A DNA stretch of 64,000 nt, taken from contig CAWGRF010000024.1 of the NCBI GenBank assembly GCA_963824935.1, forward strand, positions 1 through 64,000. The letters run 5' to 3'. Positions 51,807 through 59,300 of the stretch are shown here, piece after piece. A program made the position numbers and the translations under genes. The DNA comes from JACCZX01 sp963824935 (GTDB lineage: Bacteria; Pseudomonadota; Gammaproteobacteria; Burkholderiales; Burkholderiaceae_F). How positions within the stretch are numbered: the first letter of the stretch is position 1; each line of letters opens with the position of its first letter. The notes beneath the pieces are model-generated. The model was not told where the DNA came from. It saw nothing but the letters and a program-made list of their open reading frames with translations, and searched no databases.

Positions 51807-53048
51807 ATGCAACCGAAAAGCAAAAATTACGCAGTCGGGCCCGACGTCGAGCGCGCATTGGCGCTCGTCAAGCGCGGTAGCGCAGAGCTGCTCGTCGAAT
51901 CTGAATTCGGACAGAAGCTCGCGCGCGCCCAAGCCACAGGGAAGCCTCTGCGCTGCAAGCTTGGCCTGGATGCAACTGCGCCCGATCTGCACCTCGGGCA
52001 CACGGTCGTGCTTAACAAGCTGCGACAGCTGCAGGATCTCGGTCACACCGTCATTTTTCTGATCGGTGACTTCACGGCCTTGATCGGCGATCCTTCGGGC
52101 CGTAACACAACGCGCCCGCCGCTGTCGCGCGAGCAGATCGAAGAGAACGCCAGGACATACTTTGAGCAAGCCGGTCTGGTGCTCAAGCGCGAGCTGACCG
52201 AGATCCGATACAACTCCGAGTGGTCGAAGACGCTGGGCGCCGACGGCATGATCGAACTCGCTGCGCGCTATACGCTGGCCCGCTTGCTGGAACGCGATGA
52301 CTTTGCAATGCGCTTTCGCACGAACACTCCGATCGCCATACACGAGCTGCTGTACCCGCTGATGCAGGGCTATGACTCAGTCGCGCTCGAGTCCGATCTC
52401 GAGTTGGGAGGCACCGATCAGCGCTTTAACCTGCTGGTCGGCCGCGAATTGCAGCGCGACTATGGTCAGGAGCCGCAGTGCATTCTGACGATGCCGCTGC
52501 TCGAAGGGCTCGACGGCGTCGAGAAAATGTCGAAGACCAAGAACAACTACATCGGCATTACCGAGCCACCATTCGAAATGTTTTCGAAGACGATGTCGAT
52601 CTCGGACGAACTGATGTGGCGCTGGTACGACTTGTTGTCATTGCGCTCGTCTGAAGAGATCGAAGGGCTGAAGCGGCAAGCCGACGAAGGGCGCAACCCG
52701 CGCGACATCAAGGTCTTGCTAGCAAAGGAGCTCGTCGCGCGGTTTCACTCGGAGCAGGCGGCCGAGGTCGCGGCGTTCGAGTTCATGGCCCGCTTCAAGG
52801 GCGGCGCCATTCCAAACGAAATGCCTGAAGTCACGCTGGCGCGGACCGCCGACGGCGGAATACCGATCGCTGCGCTGATGAAACAAGCGGGACTGGCACC
52901 ATCGACCACCGAAGCGATCCGCAATATCGAGCAGGGCGGAGTAAAGATCGACGGCGAGAAGATCAGCGACCGCGCGCTGGTCGTCAAACCCGGAACCTAC
53001 GTTGTGCAGGTCGGCAAGCGCAAATGGGCGCGCGTAACGGTCGAGTAG
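51807..53048 (+). CDS. tyrS: Tyrosyl-tRNA synthetase
   Basis: A 413-residue class Ic aminoacyl-tRNA synthetase. The HIGH motif is DLHLGHTV near residue 55, the KMSKS-equivalent is VEKMSKTKNNYIG near 235, and the S4 RNA-binding domain ends the protein (GGVKIDGEKISDRALVVKPG). The form corresponds to the TyrRZ-like group with the KMSKT motif. M at 51807 gives MQPKSKNYAVGPDVERALAL, typical for Burkholderiales. Confidence 0.97.
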   Translation: MQPKSKNYAVGPDVERALALVKRGSAELLVESEFGQKLARAQATGKPLRCKLGLDATAPDLHLGHTVVLNKLRQLQDLGHTVIFLIGDFTALIGDPSGRNTTRPPLSREQIEENARTYFEQAGLVLKRELTEIRYNSEWSKTLGADGMIELAARYTLARLLERDDFAMRFRTNTPIAIHELLYPLMQGYDSVALESDLELGGTDQRFNLLVGRELQRDYGQEPQCILTMPLLEGLDGVEKMSKTKNNYIGITEPPFEMFSKTMSISDELMWRWYDLLSLRSSEEIEGLKRQADEGRNPRDIKVLLAKELVARFHSEQAAEVAAFEFMARFKGGAIPNEMPEVTLARTADGGIPIAALMKQAGLAPSTTEAIRNIEQGGVKIDGEKISDRALVVKPGTYVVQVGKRKWARVTVE

Positions 53049-53466
53049 ATGCTCCCGAGCCGCAGCGGTTGGCGCAGCCGCACCGCCTACGGCGTCGGGC
53101 ACTTCGTGCCTTCTCTGCGGTGCTCGCCGAGACGCGCGGGCCTGCAAACTCGCTTCCTGCGGTCGCTCAAACAGGCAGGCCCGAAAGCCCGCGCCTCGGC
53201 TGCGCTCCTCGACGACGCCGAAAAGGCGGCGCATCTGCGCCAGCCGCTGCTGTCGCGACGTTGTCTCAATTCGAGAGGTTTTTCTTTCTTCCTCCACCAC
53301 CAGAGAACGCATAGCGCTTCCGCGCTGCCGGTCAGCGGCCATCGTTGGCATGCCGGCTGCTTGCCGGAGTACGACGCAGATCGTTGCGAACACGCTTCGA
53401 CGCGCGCCGTCGATGCGTTGTCTGTCATGATCGCCAATGTAAACCTCGTAAGGTGCAAGAAAGACG
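53049..53466. repeat. Non-coding region with a long imperfect inverted repeat (about 53090-53220)
   Basis: Between tyrS and ybhB lie 418 bases without a gene. The core is an imperfect palindrome: outer arms CGGCGTCG (53090-53097) and CGACGCCG (53213-53220), inner arms CGCCGAGACGCGCGGGCCTGC (53126-53145 region) and GCAGGCCC...GCCCGCGCCTCGGC (53175-53200). The AAACTCGCTTCCTGCGG / CGCTCAAACAGGC style is like extragenic G/C-rich repeats in Burkholderiales. The bases 53290-53466 hold no clear feature; an open frame on either strand there is a shadow. Confidence 0.6.
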
Positions 53467-54094
53467 ATGAAACTGTTCAGTGACTCGGTTGAAAACGGCA
53501 AACCCATTCCGGCCGAATTCGCCTTTGGCAAGACCGATGCGACGAAGCATGCGACGCTGTCGGACAACAACAATCCGCATCTGGCATGGGACGACGTTCC
53601 GGCGGCAACGAAGTCGTTTGCGCTGATTTGTCACGACGTCGATGTGCCGAGCAAGCCCGATGATGTGATGAAGGAAGATCGCGAGATCCCCGCGTCGCTG
53701 CCACGCGTCGATTTCTATCACTGGGTGCTGGTCGATATCCCGCCGACGCAGCGTTCGATCGAGGCGGGCAGCTATTCGAAGGCAGTCAAGCCACGCGGAA
53801 AGAACGGGCCGGCGGCGCCGAACAACACGCGCCAGGGCCTCAACAGTTACACGGAGTGGTTCGCCAGTGATCACGACATGAGCGGCGATTACTTCGGCTA
53901 CGACGGTCCGTGTCCACCGTGGAACGATTCAATCGTGCACCGCTATGTGTTCACGTTGTATGCGCTCGATGTCGAGCGGGTGCCGGTCGAAGGCAAATTC
54001 ACGCGGGCCGGACGTGTTGAAGGCGATCGAAGGCCACGTGATCGCAAAGGCGCAGATTACCGGCACTTATACGTTGAATCCGCGATTGGCATGA
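53467..54094 (+). CDS. YbhB/YbcL family Raf-kinase-inhibitor-like protein, with one frame break
   Basis: Phosphatidylethanolamine-binding-protein-like family member, about 208 residues, function unknown. It begins MKLFSDSVENGKPIPAEFAF and has DNNNPHLAWDDVPAATKSFA, the ligand-pocket DVDVPSKPDDVMKE, DFYHWVLVDIPP, and GDYFGYDGPCPPWNDSIVHR with the conserved PPxND-like site. Near 54012 one extra G breaks the frame; corrected, it ends DVLKAIEGHVIAKAQITGTY to a TGA at 54092. Uncorrected, the frame runs on into the next gene, giving a false fusion. Confidence 0.87.
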
Positions 54095-54144
54095 ACTGTG
54101 CGCCGGCTGCCGAAAGAAGGTCGGCCATCAATGAGCATCACTGC

Positions 54145-54783
54145 ATGACGACAACGCTGCTGTTGATCCGGCACGGCGAGACCGCGTGGAATGCCGAGCA
54201 CCGGATCCAGGGGCAGCTCGATATTCCACTGTCACCGCTTGGAAATCTGCAGTCGGCACGCCTGGCGGACTGCCTGTCCGAGGAGCCGATCGATGCGGTG
54301 TATTCGAGCGAGTTGTCGCGCGCATGGCTGACGGCTGTCCCACTGGCGGAGCGGCTAGGACTCGAGGTCATCGTCGAGGCGCGCTTGCGTGAGCGCTCGT
54401 TCGGATTCTTTGAAGGATTGACCTTAGACGAGATCGCGGCACACCATCCAGCGGAGTTTGCGCATTGGCGCGCGCGCGATCCGGCGTGGCGAATGAAAGG
54501 CGGCGAAAGCGGCCAACAACTGATCGATCGCGTGCTTGCCGCACTGGCCGACATCACAGTCAAGCACGCCGGGCGGACGGCAGCGCTCGTCTCGCACGGC
54601 GGGGTGCTCGACGTGGTCTATCGCGCAGCGCGGTCGCTCGCATGGCACGCGCCGCGCGAGCATCAGATGCTGAACGCAGCTGTCAATCGGTTGACTGCCT
54701 CTGCGCCCCCGCTAGCGCTCGCGATTGAGCAGTGGGGCGACATCGCGCACTTGCGCGAACCACGCGACGAGTTGCTTGCCTAG
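54145..54783 (+). CDS. Histidine phosphatase (phosphoglycerate-mutase-like) family protein
   Basis: A 212-residue phosphatase of the histidine phosphatase superfamily. The phosphohistidine motif is LLLIRHGETAWNAEHRIQGQ at the N-terminus, with LDIPLSPLGNLQSARLADCL next; the second catalytic residues are in AALVSHGGVLDVVYRAARSL near residue 150. An ATG at 54091 overlapping the ybhB stop is an alternative start. The group includes GpmB/CobC-type enzymes with broad or unknown substrate, so a metabolic mutase role is not claimed. Confidence 0.88.
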   Translation: MTTTLLLIRHGETAWNAEHRIQGQLDIPLSPLGNLQSARLADCLSEEPIDAVYSSELSRAWLTAVPLAERLGLEVIVEARLRERSFGFFEGLTLDEIAAHHPAEFAHWRARDPAWRMKGGESGQQLIDRVLAALADITVKHAGRTAALVSHGGVLDVVYRAARSLAWHAPREHQMLNAAVNRLTASAPPLALAIEQWGDIAHLREPRDELLA

Positions 54784-54962
54784 TGCCTCCACTCTTTGGC
54801 TGGCATAATTTCGCCGCCATCTCGGGTCTGCTGACCCAAGTCCGCGTTACTGGCGCCAAGGGTGATAACACCCGGGAAGCGCGGACCATTGTTCGCCGTA
54901 CGCCTGGGCACGATGGCAAGTGAAGTGAGCGACATTCCACTTGCATCTTGCGCGAGGACATC
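54784..54962 (+). promoter_or_regulatory. glyA leader region with two small hairpins
   Basis: A 179-bp region upstream of glyA. CATAAT at 54804-54809 looks like a -10 box. Downstream are two 5-bp stem-loops: GGGTC-TGCT-GACCC (54824-54837) and GGGTG-ATAA-CACCC (54860-54873). Loops of the ATAA kind can be protein sites. It does not match a glycine riboswitch by eye. Confidence 0.4.
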
Positions 54963-56222
54963 ATGTTCAATCGAAACACACACACCCTGGAACGGATCGA
55001 CCCGCAGGTTTATGCGGCCATTGAAAGCGAACACCGTCGGCAAGAACAGCACATCGAGCTGATCGCATCGGAAAACTACGCGAGCCCGGCGGCGCTGGCG
55101 GCGCAGGGCAGCCAACTGACCAACAAGTACGCCGAAGGCTATCCGGGCAAGCGCTATTACGGCGGCTGCGAATATGTCGATGTAGTCGAAACGCTGGCAA
55201 TCGATCGGCTCAAACGATTGTTTGCAGTTTCCGGCGTCGAGATCGCCGCCAATGTGCAGCCGCACTCGGGCGCGCAGGCGAATCAAGCGGTGTTCCTGGC
55301 GCTGCTGACGCCGGGCGACACGATCATGGGAATGAGCCTCGCCGAAGGTGGCCATCTGACGCACGGCATGGCGCTCAATATGAGCGGCAAATGGTTCAAG
55401 GTCGTCAGCTACGGATTAAATGGACGCGAGGAAATCGATTACGACGCGGTAGAGCAACTGGCGCGCCAGCATCGGCCCAAGCTGATCATCGCCGGCGCGT
55501 CGGCGTACTCGCTGCAGATCGACTTCGAGCGCTTCGCGAAAGTCGCGCGCGATGTCGGCGCGTACCTGATGGTCGACATGGCGCATTACGCCGGTTTGAT
55601 TGCCGCCGGCGAATATCCAAGCCCGATACCGCACGCCGATGTCATTACCTCGACTACACACAAAACGCTGCGCGGTCCGCGCGGCGGATTGGTGCTGATG
55701 AAACCTGAGTTGGAAAAGACGATCAACTCGGCTGTGTTTCCCGGCTTGCAGGGCGGTCCGTTGATGCACGTGATCGCGGCCAAAGCAGTGGCGTTTCACG
55801 AAGCGCTGTCACCTGAATTCAAGGCGTATCAGAAGCAGGTGATGACCAATGCTCGGGTCATGGCCGAAACGCTGGTCAAGCGTGGACTGCGCATCGTCTC
55901 GGGCCGCACTGAATGCCATTTGATGCTGGTTGATCTGCGCTCAAAGAACATCACTGGCAAGGATGCCGAAGCGCTGCTCGGCGAGGTGCACATCACCGTC
56001 AACAAGAACGCGATCCCGAAGGATCCGCAAAAGCCGATGGTCACCAGCGGCATCCGCGTCGGCTCGCCTGCGATCACCACGCGCGGCTTCGGCGAGGCCG
56101 AAGCCGAAAAGACCGCGCACCTGATGGCCGACATTCTCGACAACCCGCGCGATGCCGCTACGTCGCAGCGAGTCAAGCGCGAAGTCGCTGAGTTGACGCA
56201 GCGGTTTCCGGTGTACGCGTAG
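54963..56222 (+). CDS. glyA: Serine hydroxymethyltransferase
   Basis: A 419-residue PLP enzyme interconverting serine and glycine with transfer of a one-carbon unit to tetrahydrofolate. The start MFNRNTHTLERIDPQVYAAI was set at 54963. Conserved parts are HIELIASENYASPAALAAQG, SQLTNKYAEGYPGKRYYGGC, ADVITSTTHKTLRGPRGGLV with the PLP lysine in TTHKTLRG near residue 228, and TSGIRVGSPAITTRGFGEAE. With sarcosine oxidase it connects methyl-group breakdown to serine. nrdR follows at 27 bases. Confidence 0.97.
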   Translation: MFNRNTHTLERIDPQVYAAIESEHRRQEQHIELIASENYASPAALAAQGSQLTNKYAEGYPGKRYYGGCEYVDVVETLAIDRLKRLFAVSGVEIAANVQPHSGAQANQAVFLALLTPGDTIMGMSLAEGGHLTHGMALNMSGKWFKVVSYGLNGREEIDYDAVEQLARQHRPKLIIAGASAYSLQIDFERFAKVARDVGAYLMVDMAHYAGLIAAGEYPSPIPHADVITSTTHKTLRGPRGGLVLMKPELEKTINSAVFPGLQGGPLMHVIAAKAVAFHEALSPEFKAYQKQVMTNARVMAETLVKRGLRIVSGRTECHLMLVDLRSKNITGKDAEALLGEVHITVNKNAIPKDPQKPMVTSGIRVGSPAITTRGFGEAEAEKTAHLMADILDNPRDAATSQRVKREVAELTQRFPVYA

Positions 56223-56249
56223 CGTCGCGCACGCCCTGAACGCAGCTCT

Positions 56250-56729
56250 ATGCGTTGTCCCTTTTGCAAACATCCTGACACGCAGGTGATCGATTCGCGC
56301 GCGTCCGACGAAGGGGCGACCATCCGTCGTCGGCGCAAGTGTCTGTCGTGCGAGAAGCGCTTTACCACCTATGAGCGGGTTGAGCTTGCGATGCCGACGA
56401 TCATCAAGCGGGGTGGAGGTCGCGCGGATTACGACCGCGACAAGCTGCGCGCTTCGATGCAGCTGTCGATGCGCAAGCGGCCAGTGCCGCGCGAGGCAGT
56501 CGATGAGGCGATCGCGCGCATCGAGGATAAGCTGCTGTCATCCGCGCAGCGCGAGGTCAAGAGCGAAAAGCTCGGCGAGCTGGTGATGCGTGAGCTAAAG
56601 CGCCTCGACAAGGTGGCATATATCCGCTTCGCGTCGGTGTATCGCAGCTTCGAAGACGTCGATGAGTTCGCCGAAGTCGTGCGCGAGATTCGCCCGGTGA
56701 GGCCGGTCAAGCGGGCAAAACGGCGCTGA
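56250..56729 (+). CDS. nrdR: Ribonucleotide reductase repressor NrdR
   Basis: A 159-residue transcriptional repressor of ribonucleotide reductase genes. The N-terminal zinc ribbon has cysteine pairs in MRCPFCKHPDTQVIDSR and RRKCLSCEKRFTTYE, followed by the ATP-cone domain (MPTIIKRGGGRADYDRDKLR). The glyA-nrdR order is common in proteobacteria. Confidence 0.96.
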   Translation: MRCPFCKHPDTQVIDSRASDEGATIRRRRKCLSCEKRFTTYERVELAMPTIIKRGGGRADYDRDKLRASMQLSMRKRPVPREAVDEAIARIEDKLLSSAQREVKSEKLGELVMRELKRLDKVAYIRFASVYRSFEDVDEFAEVVREIRPVRPVKRAKRR

Positions 56730-56733
56730 AGGA

Positions 56734-56774
56734 CTTGAAACCGGACCTTGAAACCAGGTGTGCGGCCCCTAGAT
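56734..56774 (+). promoter_or_regulatory. Sigma32-type heat-shock promoter of hsp20
   Basis: CTTGAAA at 56747-56753 and CCCCTAGAT at 56766-56774 are 12 bases apart and resemble the sigma32 consensus (CTTGAAA, 11-16 bases, CCCCATnT). A second CTTGAAA lies at 56734. They begin 5 bases after the nrdR stop, about 50 bases upstream of the heat-shock gene start. Confidence 0.65.
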
Positions 56775-56822
56775 TGTGACTATCCGGGCGCGTGTGTCGC
56801 CCAACACAATCTGGAGATCATC

Positions 56823-57275
56823 ATGTATCAGCTTTCAACCCGGCGCGGCGACTCGTTCAATTCGCTCGTCGATGAATTGTTCGCCGATTTTTTTAGCCGT
56901 TCCAGCGTACCCACATGGCGTCAAGCGAACACGCCCTCTGTTTCGCGCGCAAAAATGGATGTGCTCGATAAAGGCGGCAATTTCGAAGTCAAGGTCGATC
57001 TGCCTGGCATTCGCAAGGACGACATTCAGGTAGGAATCGAAGGCGCGCGCGTCTCGATCAACGCCGAGACGAAAGACTCGTCCGAGACCAAGAACGGGAG
57101 TAACGGAGATAAGGTTCTCTATAGCGAACGCTATTCGACCCGCTACGCACGCAGCTTTGAACTGCCGGCGGAGGTCACCGAAGAAGGCGCCGACGCCCGC
57201 TTTGAAGACGGCGTGCTGACGCTGTCGCTGCCGAAGCGTGCACCGACAGTAAGCAAGCGCATCGCGGTCAAGTAA
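56823..57275 (+). CDS. Small heat shock protein Hsp20
   Basis: A 150-residue alpha-crystallin-type chaperone that binds unfolding proteins. The start MYQLSTRRGDSFNSLVDELF is preceded by GGAG. The alpha-crystallin domain is seen in KMDVLDKGGNFEVKVDLPGI, RKDDIQVGIEGARVSINAET and FEDGVLTLSLPKRAPTVSKR. A sigma32-type promoter lies just upstream. It interrupts the usual nrdR-ribD order. Confidence 0.93.
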   Translation: MYQLSTRRGDSFNSLVDELFADFFSRSSVPTWRQANTPSVSRAKMDVLDKGGNFEVKVDLPGIRKDDIQVGIEGARVSINAETKDSSETKNGSNGDKVLYSERYSTRYARSFELPAEVTEEGADARFEDGVLTLSLPKRAPTVSKRIAVK

Positions 57276-57346
57276 CGAAACGTAGTTGCTGCAGCCGATT
57301 GAGACGGAGTTGCCGGATCGCGAAAGCGGTCCGGGTTCCTCTATGT

Positions 57347-57380
57347 GGGCCGTCCGCGCGGCCGCTCCGAAGGACGGCCC
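57347..57380. terminator. Possible terminator hairpin after hsp20
   Basis: GGGCCGTCC (57347-57355) and GGACGGCCC (57372-57380) are a perfect 9-bp stem with a 16-base loop. No T-run follows, so it is weak as a rho-independent terminator. Confidence 0.4.
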
Positions 57381-57391
57381 GCTAACTTAAC

Positions 57392-57439
57392 CACTCTAAG
57401 TGCAGGGCAGACGCGCAGCGTCTGCGTACACTTTGAGTG
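57392..57439 (+). promoter_or_regulatory. Nested hairpin over the ribD start
   Basis: CACTCTAAGTG (57392-57402) pairs with CACTTTGAGTG (57429-57439) with one mismatch, and inside it GCAGACGC (57407-57414) pairs perfectly with GCGTCTGC (57418-57425). The 3' arm contains a GTG at 57437, which is one of two possible starts of ribD. The structure could hide or expose the start region, or be a protein site in DNA. Confidence 0.5.
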
Positions 57440-58555
57440 ACTATGTACTCCGAATCCGACCGCGAGTTCATGTTGCGCGCGCTAGCGCTCGCGCAGCAGG
57501 CGGCTTTTCACGCGACGCCTAATCCGCGCGTTGGTTGCGTCATCGTGCGCGATGGCAGGGTGCTGGGCGAAGGCTTCACGCAACCGCCGGGCTCGAATCA
57601 TGCCGAGGTCGAAGCCATTTTGGACGCGCGGCGCAATGGCCACGATGTACGCGGTTCCACCGTCTATGTGTCGCTCGAGCCGTGCAGCCACTTTGGCCGC
57701 ACTCCGCCGTGTGCGACGGCGCTGACGGAAGCCAAGGTTGCGCGCGTTATCGCGGCCGTCGAGGACCCGAATCCGCAGGTATCGGGCCAGGGCCTGGAGA
57801 TGTTGCGCAACGGCGGCGTCGACGTGCGCTGCGGCTTGCTGGAGCAGGAGGCAGCCGACGTTAACGCCGGTTTTTTTTCGCGCATGACGCGTGGTCGGCC
57901 GTGGGTGCGGCTGAAGATCGCGGCGAGCCTCGATGGAAAGACCGCCCTTGCCAACGGCGTGTCGCAGTGGATTACATCGGAGGATGCGCGCCGCGACGGG
58001 CACGCGTGGCGCGCGCGATCATGCGCGGTGTTGACCGGTATCGGCACCGTGCAGTCCGACAATCCGCGACTTGACGTAAGACTCGTGCCGACATCGCGCC
58101 AGCCGCTGCGTGTGTTGGTCGACAGCCGGCTCGAGGTCGATCCTGCTGCGCACATCTTCGACGGCGAGGGCAGTGTGCTGGTCGCGTGCGCGATCAGGAA
58201 TGCCACTCGCGAGGCGGCGTTGATGAAACGCGGCGCCGAGATGCTGCACTTGCCCGGCGAGCGCGGCAAGGTCGACTTGGGCGCATTGATGCAAGCGCTT
58301 GCGGCGCGCAACCTTAACGAAGTGCACGTTGAAGCCGGATTCAAGCTCAACGGCTCACTGGTGCGTGCCGGTGTGGTCGACGAACTGCTGGTTTACTTCG
58401 CGCCGAGTCTGCTTGGCGAGGCGCAGGGCATGTTGCATCTGCCAGCCTTGTCGGATCTCGCGCTCGCTCAGCGCTTGAAGTTTCGCGAAGTGGCGCAGCT
58501 GGGCGACGACGTTCGAATCGTCGCGCGGATCACGCCCCCGATGACACCCGTCTGA
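57437..58555 (+). CDS. ribD: Bifunctional riboflavin deaminase-reductase RibD
   Basis: A two-domain enzyme performing the deamination and reduction steps of riboflavin synthesis, about 372 residues. The deaminase zinc site is in GSNHAEVEAILDARRN and SLEPCSHFGRTPPCATAL (near residues 50-87), the reductase in KIAASLDGKTALANGVSQWI and TGIGTVQSDNPRLDVRL. The GTG at 57437 and the ATG at 57443 are both possible; the ATG is more usual. It overlaps ribE by the TGATG junction at 58553. Confidence 0.95.
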   Translation: MTMYSESDREFMLRALALAQQAAFHATPNPRVGCVIVRDGRVLGEGFTQPPGSNHAEVEAILDARRNGHDVRGSTVYVSLEPCSHFGRTPPCATALTEAKVARVIAAVEDPNPQVSGQGLEMLRNGGVDVRCGLLEQEAADVNAGFFSRMTRGRPWVRLKIAASLDGKTALANGVSQWITSEDARRDGHAWRARSCAVLTGIGTVQSDNPRLDVRLVPTSRQPLRVLVDSRLEVDPAAHIFDGEGSVLVACAIRNATREAALMKRGAEMLHLPGERGKVDLGALMQALAARNLNEVHVEAGFKLNGSLVRAGVVDELLVYFAPSLLGEAQGMLHLPALSDLALAQRLKFREVAQLGDDVRIVARITPPMTPV

Positions 58556-59166
58556 TGTTTACCGGCCTCGTTCAAGGCGTGGGCCGCATCGTTGAAGTCG
58601 AGCGGCTGTCGGTCGATGGCGGGGTGCGGCTGACGATCGACGCGAGCGGTGTGCCGAGGTTTAGGGCCGAAGCCGGCGACAGCGTGTCGGTTGCGGGCGC
58701 CTGCATGACGGCCGTTCGCGTCGATGGTTCGACATTCGCCGTCGACGCGTCAAAGGAGAGCCTCGCGCGAACCACGAAACTTGATGCGCCGGGGGAAGTA
58801 AATATCGAAACATCGATGCAGCTCGGTGATGCGCTCGGCGGTCATCTGGTGGCGGGCCATATCGACGGTGTTGGCGCGGTCGTCGCGATGACTCAAGTGC
58901 ACGAGTCGTGGGAATTGGTCGTGCGCGTTCCCAGCGACCTCTCCCGGTACTTCGCCTACAAAGGCTCGGTCGCGATCGATGGAGTCAGCCTGACGGTCAA
59001 TCGTGTAGCCGATACACCGAGCGGATGCGAGTTTTCGGTCAATGTGATTCCGCATACGTATCGCGTGACTACCTTGCGTTCATTGCGCGCGGGTGACCGA
59101 GTGAATATCGAAGTTGATTTGATTGCGCGCTATGTCGAGCGGATGCTGTCGCTGCGAGTCCAGTGA
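58555..59166 (+). CDS. ribE: Riboflavin synthase alpha chain
   Basis: A 203-residue enzyme that combines two molecules of lumazine into riboflavin and a pyrimidine. It consists of two lumazine-binding repeats: MFTGLVQGVGRIVEVERLSV with SVAGACMTAVRVDG in the first, and HLVAGHIDGVGAVVAM with SVAIDGVSLTVNRV in the second. The start overlaps ribD by one base. 134 bases separate it from ribBX. Confidence 0.95.
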   Translation: MFTGLVQGVGRIVEVERLSVDGGVRLTIDASGVPRFRAEAGDSVSVAGACMTAVRVDGSTFAVDASKESLARTTKLDAPGEVNIETSMQLGDALGGHLVAGHIDGVGAVVAMTQVHESWELVVRVPSDLSRYFAYKGSVAIDGVSLTVNRVADTPSGCEFSVNVIPHTYRVTTLRSLRAGDRVNIEVDLIARYVERMLSLRVQ

Positions 59167-59300
59167 AACCGCCGAAGTCACCCCGCTTGTGCGTGCCGTT
59201 TCGCGCCGGACCGCGGCTACGCGGGCGCGATTTGAGGGTTCCACTAGACTGGGAAACGCATAAACTCCGCGCTCGATCATTCACGAGGCGCACGCTCACG

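Noticed and set aside
53467..54783. A single fused YbhB + phosphoglycerate-mutase-like protein
   Set aside because: The join comes from one extra G near 54012. With it removed, YbhB ends normally at 54094 and the phosphatase has its own start.
57276..57436. FMN riboswitch before the riboflavin genes
   Set aside because: The conserved RFN sequence blocks are not visible; only unrelated hairpins are present. The 59167-59300 gap before ribBX was also checked and has none.
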